In this document: positions 25,949 to 33,516 of the stretch, piece by piece
Layout of the letters: each line of letters opens with the position of its first letter
Numbering within the stretch: position 1 is the first letter of the stretch
Assembly (NCBI GenBank): GCA_002404155.1
Contig: DHJC01000029.1
Location: 1-36,677 of the forward strand
Reading direction: 5' to 3'
Length of the DNA: 36,677 nucleotides
Origin: Chloroflexi bacterium UBA4730
Lineage (GTDB): Bacteria > Chloroflexota > Limnocylindria > P2-11E
Notes under the pieces: generated by a model
Told to the model about the DNA's origin: nothing
What the model saw: the letters and a program-made list of their open reading frames with translations, nothing else
The model's database searches: none
Made by a program: the position numbers and the translations under genes

Positions 25949-26881
25949 TCAAGACTCCGCCTTTCGCGCGAGTTCGCCGGCTCTCGCGCGCTCCTTTGCC
26001 TTCCTCCACCGAGCGACCCGAGCATTCACCTGCTCGCGCGGCTCAGGTTTCTTCCGTCGTTGTCTCTGGACTCGCGCGCAGTCCGAGTCATAGCAGAGGA
26101 TGCGTCGGCTCCGGCCGTCTGTAGCGATCCACGCGCTTCCACACACTGCGCATCGGCCGACTTTCTTCGCGCCCACCATCCGCTGAGACAGGGCGACCGC
26201 GAGCTCTCCAGCCAAGCTCGTCGACGAGCTTTCCAGTTCCGGCGGCATGCGCCGAAGTAGCCTGCGACCGAAGACGCGCGGCCACTTACTCTCATCCTCG
26301 CGAACGAAGTCGAAGCGGACATCGCCCAGCATCTCGGCGAGCACATTCAGTGACCGACTCGAGCGCAACCGATCGGTATCGCTCTTCGTCTCGTTTGCCT
26401 TGACGAACCGCTCTTGGATGCGTTTCAGCCTCTCTTGAACCGTTCGGAAATGCGCTACGAGCCTCGAACGAGACGTGAATCGCTGACTGCCGAAGCGGCC
26501 AGTCTCGGTCCCAGTTGGCATGACGTGCCGGCGGCGTGCTGGCCGGCTCAAAAGGTCTTCCCACCCGGCTTCACTCCAACCAAGATCCTTCAGAGAACCA
26601 CGTAGGTCCGTCTGGAAATCGGCCTCGGTCCGCCACTCGTGTGGCTTCCGACGCGCGGTGAGTACGCAGAGGAACTGGTAGTTCACATCCGCTGACAGGT
26701 CGGCGCTCAAGAACCAGTCCAGCAGTCGACTCTGGTCCCTCGGGCCTGCGTAGCGCCACGGCGCAACGTCGTCGCGGCCCGCGCTGACGGCCAGACGCGG
26801 CTGCTCACCGTCGGGGCGTGTCCGAGGACCAGTCGATGCTGTAACGGACTCTGAGATGCGTTGTTGACGTGCACGTTGCAC
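25949..26881 (-). CDS. Protein with C-terminal treble-clef-like zinc finger
   Basis: About 310 residues from a GTG at 26881; the true start may lie downstream because this one leaves only 18 bp to the divergent XRE gene. The N-terminal 190 residues are mixed and not recognised. The C terminus holds a Cys4 finger: RCAVCGSAWIATDGRSRRIL, then CYDSDC and an Arg-rich tail. This resembles the CGNR-type finger (C-x2-C, SR, then a second C-x-C knuckle) of some actinobacterial regulators, here with altered spacing. Nucleic-acid binding is likely from the basic tail (QRQRRKKPEP). It is 85 bp upstream of the DUF1810 gene and may be co-transcribed. Confidence 0.65.
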   Translation of the reverse strand: MQRARQQRISESVTASTGPRTRPDGEQPRLAVSAGRDDVAPWRYAGPRDQSRLLDWFLSADLSADVNYQFLCVLTARRKPHEWRTEADFQTDLRGSLKDLGWSEAGWEDLLSRPARRRHVMPTGTETGRFGSQRFTSRSRLVAHFRTVQERLKRIQERFVKANETKSDTDRLRSSRSLNVLAEMLGDVRFDFVREDESKWPRVFGRRLLRRMPPELESSSTSLAGELAVALSQRMVGAKKVGRCAVCGSAWIATDGRSRRILCYDSDCARVQRQRRKKPEPREQVNARVARWRKAKERARAGELARKAES

Positions 26882-26899
26882 GTCTTGAGGCTATCTCCC

Positions 26900-27172
26900 A
26901 TGGCCATAACAAAGCAAGCTCTCCCGATCGAGAACGGGCGCGACCTTGCCGCAGAGCGTGTGCGGAGCAGCCTCCGGGCAGCCGACGTGGCTGAGCGAAT
27001 GGGCGTGAGCCGCCAGCGGATCACCAACATCGAGCAGCTGCATCGCGTGCCGCCCGCCCTACGCGAGCGATACCTCCGTGCGCTCGCCGCGGCGCTCGAG
27101 GTACGTCCGACGCATTCGAGCGATCCTGCCCTACGGCAAGGCTCGACAAAGCCCAGGGGCGGTGCGCGATGA
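26900..27172 (+). CDS. XRE-type helix-turn-helix regulator
   Basis: A 90-residue protein. Residues about 20-60 form a Cro/CI-type helix-turn-helix (LRAADVAERMGVSRQRITNI, EQ). A short helical tail follows (PPALRERYLRALAAALEV). It is the first gene of the element operon and would be the natural repressor or switch of the integrative element. Its stop overlaps the ATG of the next ORF by 4 bp (ATGA at 27169-27172). It diverges from the zinc-finger gene across a very short region that must carry both promoters. The ATG at 26900 fits the conserved part; the upstream codons from 26861 are unlikely. Confidence 0.85.
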   Translation: MAITKQALPIENGRDLAAERVRSSLRAADVAERMGVSRQRITNIEQLHRVPPALRERYLRALAAALEVRPTHSSDPALRQGSTKPRGGAR

Positions 27173-27240
27173 CTGCCCCCGTGAAGTGTGTAGCCCTCGT
27201 CGTGGACGATGTCGTCACGGCTCTGCGGACGGCCGCGTGA
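27169..27240 (+). CDS. 23-residue leader-like ORF between XRE and primase
   Basis: A very short ORF, MTAPVKCVALVVDDVVTALR plus three residues. It starts in an ATGA overlap with the XRE stop and ends in a GTGA overlap with the primase start. Its size means it is easily missed. The double coupling suggests it passes ribosomes on to the primase gene, whose GTG start has no good ribosome site. The peptide may have no function of its own. Confidence 0.55.
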   Translation: MTAPVKCVALVVDDVVTALRTAA

Positions 27241-29609
27241 GCGTCGCCGCCTTCACACCCGCGCCCGAGGACAGCGCAGCCGTGCGCTCGGCGGTGCTGG
27301 CCCGTGGTGGTCGCGAGGTCGCCAACGGCGAGATCCGGTTCGCCTGCCCGGCCCACGATGATGAGCATCCGTCCGCCCGATACAAGGCAGAGCACGGCGT
27401 GTGGCACTGCGACCCGTGCGGAGCCGGCGGCGGATTCGTCGATTTGGCCGCGAGGCTTGGGGTTCAGCTCGAGCGACGGACGAAGAGGACCCAGCGGCGG
27501 ATCGTTGCGACGTACTCCTATCAGGATGAGAAGGGCGACCTGTTGTTCGAGACCGTTCGGTATGAACCGAAGGACTTTCGGCAGCGCCGGCCCAATGGCG
27601 ACGGCGGCTGGCTGTGGAACCTCCAAGGAATACGGCGGGTCCCGTACCGGCTGCCTGAGGTCCGCGCCATGGCGGCAGCCGGTTCGCGGGTTTACGTCGT
27701 CGAGGGCGAGAAGGACGCCGACGCGCTCGACGCACTCGGCCTCTGCGCCACGACGTCGCCGGGAGGGGCCAGCAAGTGGCGCGACGAGTACGCCGCGTAT
27801 CTCCGCGGGGCAGCGGTCGTCGTCATCGCCGACAAGGACGCGCCAGGCCGCGCGCACGCGCAGGGGGTCGCGTTGTCGTGCAGCGGCACGGCCAAGAGCG
27901 TGAAGGTGCTTGAGCTCCCCGGCGATGCAGTGAAAGACGCGAGCGACTTCTTCTCCGCCGGCGGCACGAAGGCCGACCTCGAGCGGATCGCCGACGAGGC
28001 GCCCGAGTGGGTGCCGACGCGCGCGACGACTAACACTCCGGCCAGCACCACCAGCGACGACGCGGAGCACGACCTGACGCTGATGCCATCGCCTCGTCAG
28101 CCGATGAAGGTCGCTGCCAGGGTCATCGATGATCACCACCGCGACCCCTCCCTGGTGCCCACGCTGCGTCGGTGGCGAGGGAGCTTCTACGGGTGGAGCG
28201 GCGGCCGCTGGGCGGAGGTCGAGGATTCTACGGTCCACGCCGAGCTGTACTGGCTACTGCGCGACGCCACCTACCTGGATACCGCGATGCGAAGCCCCGA
28301 GATCAAGCCGTGGGCGCCGAACCGCTACAAGATCGCCGATCTATCCGCGGCCCTAGGCGCGATCGTCCACACGGAGCAAGACACGGCGACGCCGTCATGG
28401 CTCACCCGTAACGATGATGACCCCGCCGCCAGGGAGCTGGTGTCGGTCGGCAACGGCCTGCTGCATATCTCCACTCGCCAGCTGCGCGAGCACACGCCGC
28501 GGTTGTTCAACACCGTGGCCGTCCCGTTCCGATATGACCCCGACGCCGCAACACCCAAGCGCTGGGTGGCGTTCCTCGGCGAACTCTGGCCCGATGACTC
28601 CGACGCGCGCGCGGCGCTGCAGGAATGGTTTGGATACGTGATTTCCGGCGACACAAGCATGCACAAGATCCTGTTCCTGCTCGGGCCGCTCCGATCCGGC
28701 AAGGGCACCATCGCCCGGGTTCTTACGTCGCTGGTTGGTAACGCCAACACCTGCGGTCCTACCCTCGCGTCGCTCTCCACGAACTTCGGTCTCCAGCCTC
28801 TCGTCGGCAAGAGCCTCGCCATCGTTGCCGACGCCCGGCTCGGCACCGCCAACGCCAACGTGACGGTCGAACGGCTGCTATCGGTCTCCGGCGAGGACTC
28901 GCTCACGATCGACCGCAAGTACAAAGCGCACTGGTTCGGCAAGCTCGACACCCGCTTCATGATCCTGTCGAACGAACTCCCGGCCTTCGGGGACGCCTCC
29001 GGCGCGATCGCCAGCCGATTCGTGGTCTTGACCCTCACCAAGAGTTGGCTCGGTCACGAGAACCATCAGCTGACCGGCGAGCTGCTCGCTGAGATGCCGG
29101 GGATCCTGAACTGGTCGCTGGATGGACTTGACCGGCTCCGGTCGCGTGATCGGTTCACTGAACCGGCCAGCGCTCGCGACGCGATCGTCACCCTCCAGGA
29201 CACAGTCTCCCCGACTTCCGCGTTCGTCCGCGATAACTGTGTGTTGGGACCCGAGTACAGGGTTTCGGTGGAGGTCCTGTACGGGGCTTGGCGGTCGTGG
29301 TGCGAGGAGCAGGGCCGGGATCGACCTGGAAGCGCGAACATCTTCGGGAAGAACCTGCGCGCTGTCGTTCCGGGGGTACGGAGAATCCGTCCCGGCGGTG
29401 ACGACACCCGGCCGTACCAATACGTCGGCGTCCGGTTGCGGTCGATTACCGATCGTCAAGGGACCGGTCTCGGGACCAACCAGGACCAGGTCGAGCCGAC
29501 CGACCCTGGGCCGGTCCTAGTTGGTCCTGAGACCACGCCATTGTTGCCTGCCCTCAACGATCCCAACGCACACGCTGAACCCGCCGACGCCGACTGGATC
29601 GAGCTATGA
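27237..29609 (+). CDS. Primase-helicase of the integrative element (P4-like)
   Basis: A 790-residue replication protein. The N-terminal zinc-binding primase domain reads FACPAHDDEHPSARY ... WHCDPCGAGGG (Cys37, His40, Cys58, Cys61). A TOPRIM domain follows: VYVVEGEKDADAL (Glu156), VVVIADKDAPGR (Asp199, Asp201). The C-terminal superfamily 3 helicase of D5/P4 type has LFLLGPLRSGKGTI (483-492), VADARLG, SGEDSLTIDRKY and FMILSNELPAFGDASGAIASRF (arginine finger near the end). It would prime and unwind at the element's origin. The GTG start at 27237 overlaps the preceding stop by 4 bp and the stop overlaps the next ATG by 4 bp. It resembles satellite and ICE primases; no plasmid-type partition genes are seen. 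Confidence 0.92.
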   Translation: MSVAAFTPAPEDSAAVRSAVLARGGREVANGEIRFACPAHDDEHPSARYKAEHGVWHCDPCGAGGGFVDLAARLGVQLERRTKRTQRRIVATYSYQDEKGDLLFETVRYEPKDFRQRRPNGDGGWLWNLQGIRRVPYRLPEVRAMAAAGSRVYVVEGEKDADALDALGLCATTSPGGASKWRDEYAAYLRGAAVVVIADKDAPGRAHAQGVALSCSGTAKSVKVLELPGDAVKDASDFFSAGGTKADLERIADEAPEWVPTRATTNTPASTTSDDAEHDLTLMPSPRQPMKVAARVIDDHHRDPSLVPTLRRWRGSFYGWSGGRWAEVEDSTVHAELYWLLRDATYLDTAMRSPEIKPWAPNRYKIADLSAALGAIVHTEQDTATPSWLTRNDDDPAARELVSVGNGLLHISTRQLREHTPRLFNTVAVPFRYDPDAATPKRWVAFLGELWPDDSDARAALQEWFGYVISGDTSMHKILFLLGPLRSGKGTIARVLTSLVGNANTCGPTLASLSTNFGLQPLVGKSLAIVADARLGTANANVTVERLLSVSGEDSLTIDRKYKAHWFGKLDTRFMILSNELPAFGDASGAIASRFVVLTLTKSWLGHENHQLTGELLAEMPGILNWSLDGLDRLRSRDRFTEPASARDAIVTLQDTVSPTSAFVRDNCVLGPEYRVSVEVLYGAWRSWCEEQGRDRPGSANIFGKNLRAVVPGVRRIRPGGDDTRPYQYVGVRLRSITDRQGTGLGTNQDQVEPTDPGPVLVGPETTPLLPALNDPNAHAEPADADWIEL

Positions 29610-30004
29610 GCATCCTCGACGAGCTACGGCGGCGGGGCATCACAGTCACGGCGACCGAGGGTGGTCGGCTGCGCCTTCCAGCGACGACCCCGCCTGCGAC
29701 CGTCGCGAGCATCCGCGAAAGCCGCGACGCGCTTCTCGACGCGCTCCAAGACGAAGCAGAGGACGCCATCGTGAGCTGGCCGCGGGCCTACCAGCGCTGG
29801 CTTGTCCGGACGATCGGGTTCGCTCTCAGCGAAGGGTTCTCCAAGCGAGAGTCCTTCTGGATGTCGTACCGCGATATCCAAGCCGCGCTCGAAGCGGACC
29901 GAGCTCGCGTCATCGCCGAGGCGGCCGAGGACGGAACGCTCAGGGCGGCGCTCGACAGCGGGTTCGTGACGCTCGAGCAGGTCGCGGCGGGCGGTGCAGC
30001 ATGA
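29606..30004 (+). CDS. TubC N-terminal docking-like small protein
   Basis: A 132-residue protein. The first 47 residues (ILDELRRRGITVTATEGGRLRLPA ... IRESRDALLDAL) match the TubC N-terminal docking fold, an alpha-beta-beta-alpha unit best known from NRPS/PKS subunits but also found alone in element primase operons. The rest is helical: DAIVSWPRAYQRWLVRTIGF, SEGFSKRESFWMSYRDIQ. It is coupled by ATGA overlaps on both sides, to the primase gene and to the excisionase gene. A role as primase partner or loader is the likely inference, since it lies in a replication operon with no biosynthesis genes. Confidence 0.7.
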   Translation: MSILDELRRRGITVTATEGGRLRLPATTPPATVASIRESRDALLDALQDEAEDAIVSWPRAYQRWLVRTIGFALSEGFSKRESFWMSYRDIQAALEADRARVIAEAAEDGTLRAALDSGFVTLEQVAAGGAA

Positions 30005-30198
30005 CTGAAAGGCTGCTCACGATCCCCGAGGCCGCACGCAGGCTCGGCATCGGCACGACGCTCGAATACGAGAAGGTCGGCCGGGGGGAGCTGCCGCATG
30101 TTCGGCTCGGGCACGCGGTCCGGGTGCTCCGTCAGGCGCTCGAAGCCCGGATTGACAAGGACACCGTTGGCCCGCGGGAAACCGGAACTCGGACGTGA
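30001..30198 (+). CDS. Excisionase / MerR-like helix-turn-helix protein
   Basis: A 65-residue DNA-binding protein with the HTH_17 layout: LLTIPEAARRLGIGTTLEYE, then GELPHVRLGHAVRVLRQALE. These small winged-helix proteins bend DNA and direct integrase towards excision, or regulate the operon. The position of the second helix (TTLEYEKVGRGELP) is slightly unusual for the family. It starts at an ATGA overlap and ends at a GTGA overlap with the protease-like gene. Confidence 0.8.
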   Translation: MTERLLTIPEAARRLGIGTTLEYEKVGRGELPHVRLGHAVRVLRQALEARIDKDTVGPRETGTRT

Positions 30199-30989
30199 GG
30201 CGCATGCGGCGGTCGCTCACCCTGACCGAACTCGAAACCGATCCGATGCTACGAGCGGCGTTCGAGGTGTTTGGTGAGCACCTCACGTCCGTGGAGCGAC
30301 GACCCGAACCCGCCGGACGCGTCACTCCATCCGCGCAGCCGCCGCCTCGGCTGCGCGAAACGGCCTATCACGAGGCCGGGCACGCGGTAGCTCATTACCA
30401 CGTCGGAATCCCGTTCACAGAAGTCTCGATTGTCCCAAGCCTTGGGACGCTCGGCCACGTCAGCTCGGGCTGGCAGCCCACCGTGTGTCGTGCCGCACGG
30501 AATCAAACCGGTCGTGAGTACCTCACGCCCTTATTCCCTCAACTCCGGCCTAGCGCGAACGTCGCCCAAAAGGCGGTGAACCGAGCTCAGCAACAGGCGG
30601 AAAGGCGGGCGGTGACACTTCTCGCTGGGGGCTGGGCGGCGCGTCTCGTATCGGGGACTGCGGGCTTTCCGGGGTCGTGGCACGACCGCAGCGAGGCGGC
30701 GTTCATCATCAGTCCCTACTGCGACTCTCGACGGGCGACCCGAGCCTACCTAAGGCGCCTCGATCACCGCACCAAGGTCCTCGTCGATGCCGAGGCAAAG
30801 GCGATTGCCGACCTTGCCGACCAACTCCTCGCTCGTCGGCTAATTCGTTCACGAGCGGCGACGCGGGTCATTAGGTGGGCCTTCAAAGGCGACGCCGATC
30901 GCGTCCCGGCGAAGCTGGCTCCTTCTCGCGTCCGTGGAGTCTCGAAGGTGGTGGCCCCCGGCCCGACGCTGCGCACGAGCGCCGGTTGA
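30195..30989 (+). CDS. M41 (FtsH peptidase)-like metalloprotease without AAA domain
   Basis: A 264-residue protein. RETAYHEAGHAVAHYHVGI carries the zincin motif His59-Glu60-x-x-His63 in the exact FtsH/M41 context, followed by strand FTEVSIVPSLGTLGHVS. ERRAVTLLAGGWAARLVSGT ... SWHDRSEA supplies the helix and the Asp164 expected as third zinc ligand. AYLRRLDHRTKVLVDAEAKA to the end is the helical tail of M41 domains. No AAA+ ATPase and no membrane anchor are present, unlike FtsH. Stand-alone M41-like proteins occur in actinobacterial mobile elements. It might cleave the element's regulator or a host protein; its substrate is not known. It is translationally coupled at both ends (GTGA, TTGA). 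Confidence 0.8.
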   Translation: MRRMRRSLTLTELETDPMLRAAFEVFGEHLTSVERRPEPAGRVTPSAQPPPRLRETAYHEAGHAVAHYHVGIPFTEVSIVPSLGTLGHVSSGWQPTVCRAARNQTGREYLTPLFPQLRPSANVAQKAVNRAQQQAERRAVTLLAGGWAARLVSGTAGFPGSWHDRSEAAFIISPYCDSRRATRAYLRRLDHRTKVLVDAEAKAIADLADQLLARRLIRSRAATRVIRWAFKGDADRVPAKLAPSRVRGVSKVVAPGPTLRTSAG

Positions 30990-31201
30990 GGGAGCTGCCG
31001 TCCGGCTCGGACGAGAACGGCCGCCGTATCGCGCCGCTCCTCCTCAAGCCGGAGGAGGCAGCGGAGGCGCTCGCCATCGCGCGCACGCGGGTCTATCAGC
31101 TCATGCGGGCGGGGGAGCTCCGGAGCGTGAAGATCGGGAAGGTCCGACGGATCCCACTCGCGGCGCTGGCGGCTTACGTCGAGCGGCTCCAGGGTGAGTG
31201 A
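30986..31201 (+). CDS. Second excisionase-like helix-turn-helix protein
   Basis: A 71-residue protein. The frame extends upstream to 30875, but a TTG at 30986 overlaps the protease stop by 4 bp (TTGA) like the other joints of this operon, so I take it as the start. PLLLKPEEAAEALAIARTRV then YQLMRAGELRSVKIGKVRRI and PLAALAAYVERL is a textbook excisionase/HTH_17 domain. It lies directly before the integrase gene, the usual place for xis. Having two such proteins suggests one controls excision and the other transcription. Confidence 0.85.
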   Translation: MRELPSGSDENGRRIAPLLLKPEEAAEALAIARTRVYQLMRAGELRSVKIGKVRRIPLAALAAYVERLQGE

Positions 31202-31365
31202 TCTGTGGTGATGCAGGGCGACGTTCTGGCGCTTCCTGGCGAGGAACACCAGCCGCTGGACTCTTCCGCACTGACACGGCTTGCTGTTTGTGAGATCCCG
31301 AGTGCGCGGGCTCGCGGGTTCCAGAAGAGCGAGCCGGAGCATCGGCCCCGGCGGGGAGGTCAGCG

Positions 31366-32487
31366 ATGAAGCGCAGGGCAAACGGCGAGGGCGCGGTCTA
31401 CCAGCGCAAGGACGGCCGATGGGAGGGCCGCGTCAGCCTCGGCGACGGCGGGCGCCAGTCGGTGTTCGGCAAGACGCAGCGCGAGGTAATCGACAAGATC
31501 CGCGCCCTGCCTCGCGGCCCGGAAAGTGGCCTGCCGCTCCCGAAGGGGCACGCGTTGGTCGGCGAGTACCTGGCCGGATGGCTCGAGTCATCGCGCCCGC
31601 GGGTGCGACCGCGAACGTGGATCCGGTACGAGCAGCTCGCCCGCGTTCACGCGGGGGCGATCGCGAAGCTGCCGCTCGCCAAGCTCGGCCCACAGCACCT
31701 CGACCGCCTCTACGCCGCGCGCCTTGAAGCCGGAGCGGCCCCGATGACTGTCCGCCACCTCCACGCGTTGCTGCACAAGGCGATCGGCCAGGCTGAGAAG
31801 TGGGGTCTCGTCGCCCGGAACGTGGTCACGCTCGTCTCGCCGCCGCGCGCGCCACACCACGAGATGACGACGCTGAGCGAAGAGCAGACGCGCGCCTTCC
31901 TCGATGTGACCGCTGGCGAGCGCTTCGAGGCCCTCTACGTCCTGGCGGTCACGACCGGGATGCGCCAAGGCGAGATCCTCGCGCTGCGCTGGCGCGACGT
32001 GGACCTCGACCACCCGTCCGCGCAGATCCAGCAGAGCATCCAGTTCCTCGCGGGCAGCCGCTACGTCTTCACGCCACCGAAGACCGTCAAGTCGCGCCGG
32101 AAGGTCGAGCTCACGAAGGCGGCGATCGTCGCGCTCCGCCGGCATCGCACTCGCCAGCTCGAGGAGCGCTTCGCCGCCGTGGGCGGCTGGGAGGAACTCG
32201 ACCTGGTCTTCGCCAATGAGGTCGGCCGACCGACGACGGCGGACCGCCTCCGCTGGAACTTCCAGCGAACGCTCGTGCGCGCCAACCTTCCCCGGATCCG
32301 CTTCCACGACCTGCGCCACACCGCGGCGACGCTCCTGCTCGGCCGCGGCGTCCACCCGAAGATCGTCTCCGAGATGCTCGGCCACTCGACCACCGCGATC
32401 ACGCTGGACCTCTACTCCCACGTCACCCCGACGATGCAGCGCGAGGCGGCCGCAATCTTCGACAGCGTGCTGGGTGGCGCCCGGTGA
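31366..32487 (+). CDS. int: Tyrosine recombinase (phage-type integrase)
   Basis: A 373-residue integrase. An N-terminal arm-binding segment (EGAVYQRKDGRWEGRVSLGDG) and SAM-like core-binding domain (about 60-160) precede the catalytic domain with all key residues: Arg200 (TTGMRQGE), Lys about 239-242 (PPKTVKSRRK), His314-x-x-Arg317 (FHDLRHTAATLLL), His340 (EMLGHSTT), Tyr350 (LDLYSHV). GGGGAGG precedes ATG 31366. The 164-bp spacer after the second excisionase is the only real break in the operon, so int may have its own promoter. The tRNA-Ser 3' half 124 bp downstream is the usual place for its attachment site. Confidence 0.95.
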   Translation: MKRRANGEGAVYQRKDGRWEGRVSLGDGGRQSVFGKTQREVIDKIRALPRGPESGLPLPKGHALVGEYLAGWLESSRPRVRPRTWIRYEQLARVHAGAIAKLPLAKLGPQHLDRLYAARLEAGAAPMTVRHLHALLHKAIGQAEKWGLVARNVVTLVSPPRAPHHEMTTLSEEQTRAFLDVTAGERFEALYVLAVTTGMRQGEILALRWRDVDLDHPSAQIQQSIQFLAGSRYVFTPPKTVKSRRKVELTKAAIVALRRHRTRQLEERFAAVGGWEELDLVFANEVGRPTTADRLRWNFQRTLVRANLPRIRFHDLRHTAATLLLGRGVHPKIVSEMLGHSTTAITLDLYSHVTPTMQREAAAIFDSVLGGAR

Positions 32488-32610
32488 GCCCGGTGCCTGA
32501 CGACAGTTTGACGACAGATACCCTGAATCGAACGGTCCTCATTGGCACGCGACCGAACGCGAGGCGGCACGAATGAACGGGTCGGGACGGATCGGAACCG
32601 CAGGCTGCGC

Positions 32611-32668
32611 ACTTGAAAACCGCTGGAGTCGCAAGGCTCCCGTGGGTTCGAATCCCACCCCCTCCGCA
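32611..32668 (+). other. tRNA-Ser(UGA) 3' half: probable attachment site of the integrase
   Basis: The sequence from the anticodon loop onwards is tRNA-Ser: loop CTTGAAA (anticodon UGA), stem ACCGC, long variable arm GGAG/CTCC, T-arm GTGGG-TTCGAAT-CCCAC, acceptor strand CCCCTCC (32659-32665), then GCA. Upstream bases do not form the matching D-arm or 5' acceptor, and only three of five anticodon-stem pairs can form. The break near the anticodon loop, next to int, fits a tyrosine integrase crossover. A matching 5' half lies at 36496-36526 on the other strand. Confidence 0.8.
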
Positions 32669-32925
32669 GTAAATCGGGCATTTCCGCCCTCACCGGTCGC
32701 GAGCTCCGAGAGCCAATACCACAACGCGTACCACAACCAGCGCCGAATGGTCGCGGAGAGCACTGGTGCTCGTGCTCACGTGACCGGCGCGAGGCCGCGC
32801 GTGTGCCCCGGTGTGGCGGCGCTTGGCGGTGATAGGCGCAGTACGCGACTCGGCTCCGGTCGGCGCCCGTTGGCCACCGTGTCGCCGCGTGGCGCACGAC
32901 AGGGGCGGGGGGACTGGGTCGAACC

Positions 32926-33216
32926 GTGAGACGATCGCCGGCGTCGCACCCGCGGCCACTGACCGTCCGCGAGTGCGCGACGCTCGAGCACCTCGCGCGC
33001 GGCATGACGCAGAAGTTGATCGCCTTCGAGTTCGGGATCTCGATCAACACGGTCGGCAACCTCGCGGCGAACGCGTACAAGAAGCTTGGTGTCCACGGCG
33101 CCGCGGCGGCGGTGCACGCGCACCGGGACGCGCACTTCTATTGCGGCACCCGCGTCGATTTCGGGCCCATCCGCGAGCGCCTCAAGGCGAGCCGCTCAGC
33201 ATCGTCCTGCCCATGA
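32926..33216 (+). CDS. Small LuxR-type helix-turn-helix protein
   Basis: A 96-residue protein from a GTG. Residues about 10-65 are a GerE/LuxR DNA-binding domain (PLTVRECATLEHLARGMTQK, IAFEFGISINTVGNLAANAY, KKLGVHG). There is no receiver or ligand domain, so it acts alone or with a partner. The C terminus AHRDAHFYCGTRVDFGPIRE then RLKASRSAS is duplicated as a remnant at 34976-35098. A weak G-rich ribosome site lies upstream. It lies beyond the element's end and therefore probably belongs to the host region. Confidence 0.75.
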   Translation: MRRSPASHPRPLTVRECATLEHLARGMTQKLIAFEFGISINTVGNLAANAYKKLGVHGAAAAVHAHRDAHFYCGTRVDFGPIRERLKASRSASSCP

Positions 33217-33516
33217 CCTCTTCCTTGAAAGTAAGTAGTTGGCAGCGAAGCACCGAGAGGAACGGAAGGCCAACCTCCGAGCTTCGCGGTAGCGACGGGG
33301 AGCCATGCGAGCAGCTGTGTCTCCCCGGCGGTCTTCGAGCCTGAGCGACGAGATGCCACCACTCAGCCTGGAGTACCTACAAAGCCGTAGCAAAGCCGTG
33401 GCTATTCGTGCGGTCTTGTTCGGCAGAAGGGGTTGCTCTGCTGACGTCGCGTTAGCCTCGGCTGTGCGTTCGCGCGGCTGACGGCCGACTCTGCTTGACG
33501 GAAGAAGGAACTGACC
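33217..33516. other. Gene-free spacer before the S53 peptidase
   Basis: 300 bp without a credible frame. A short tandem repeat of AAAGCCGTRG occurs near 33380-33400. The last part holds a GAAGGAA ribosome site for the peptidase gene. Nothing else is recognisable. Confidence 0.4.

Noticed and set aside
27021..28238. 405-codon minus-strand ORF inside the primase gene
   Set aside because: Antisense shadow; the plus strand has intact zinc, TOPRIM and helicase motifs.
32412..33080. Minus-strand ORFs across the tRNA-Ser half (including 32539-32763)
   Set aside because: They contain the antisense translation of the tRNA-Ser 3' half (VGFEPTGALRLQRF) and have no independent support.
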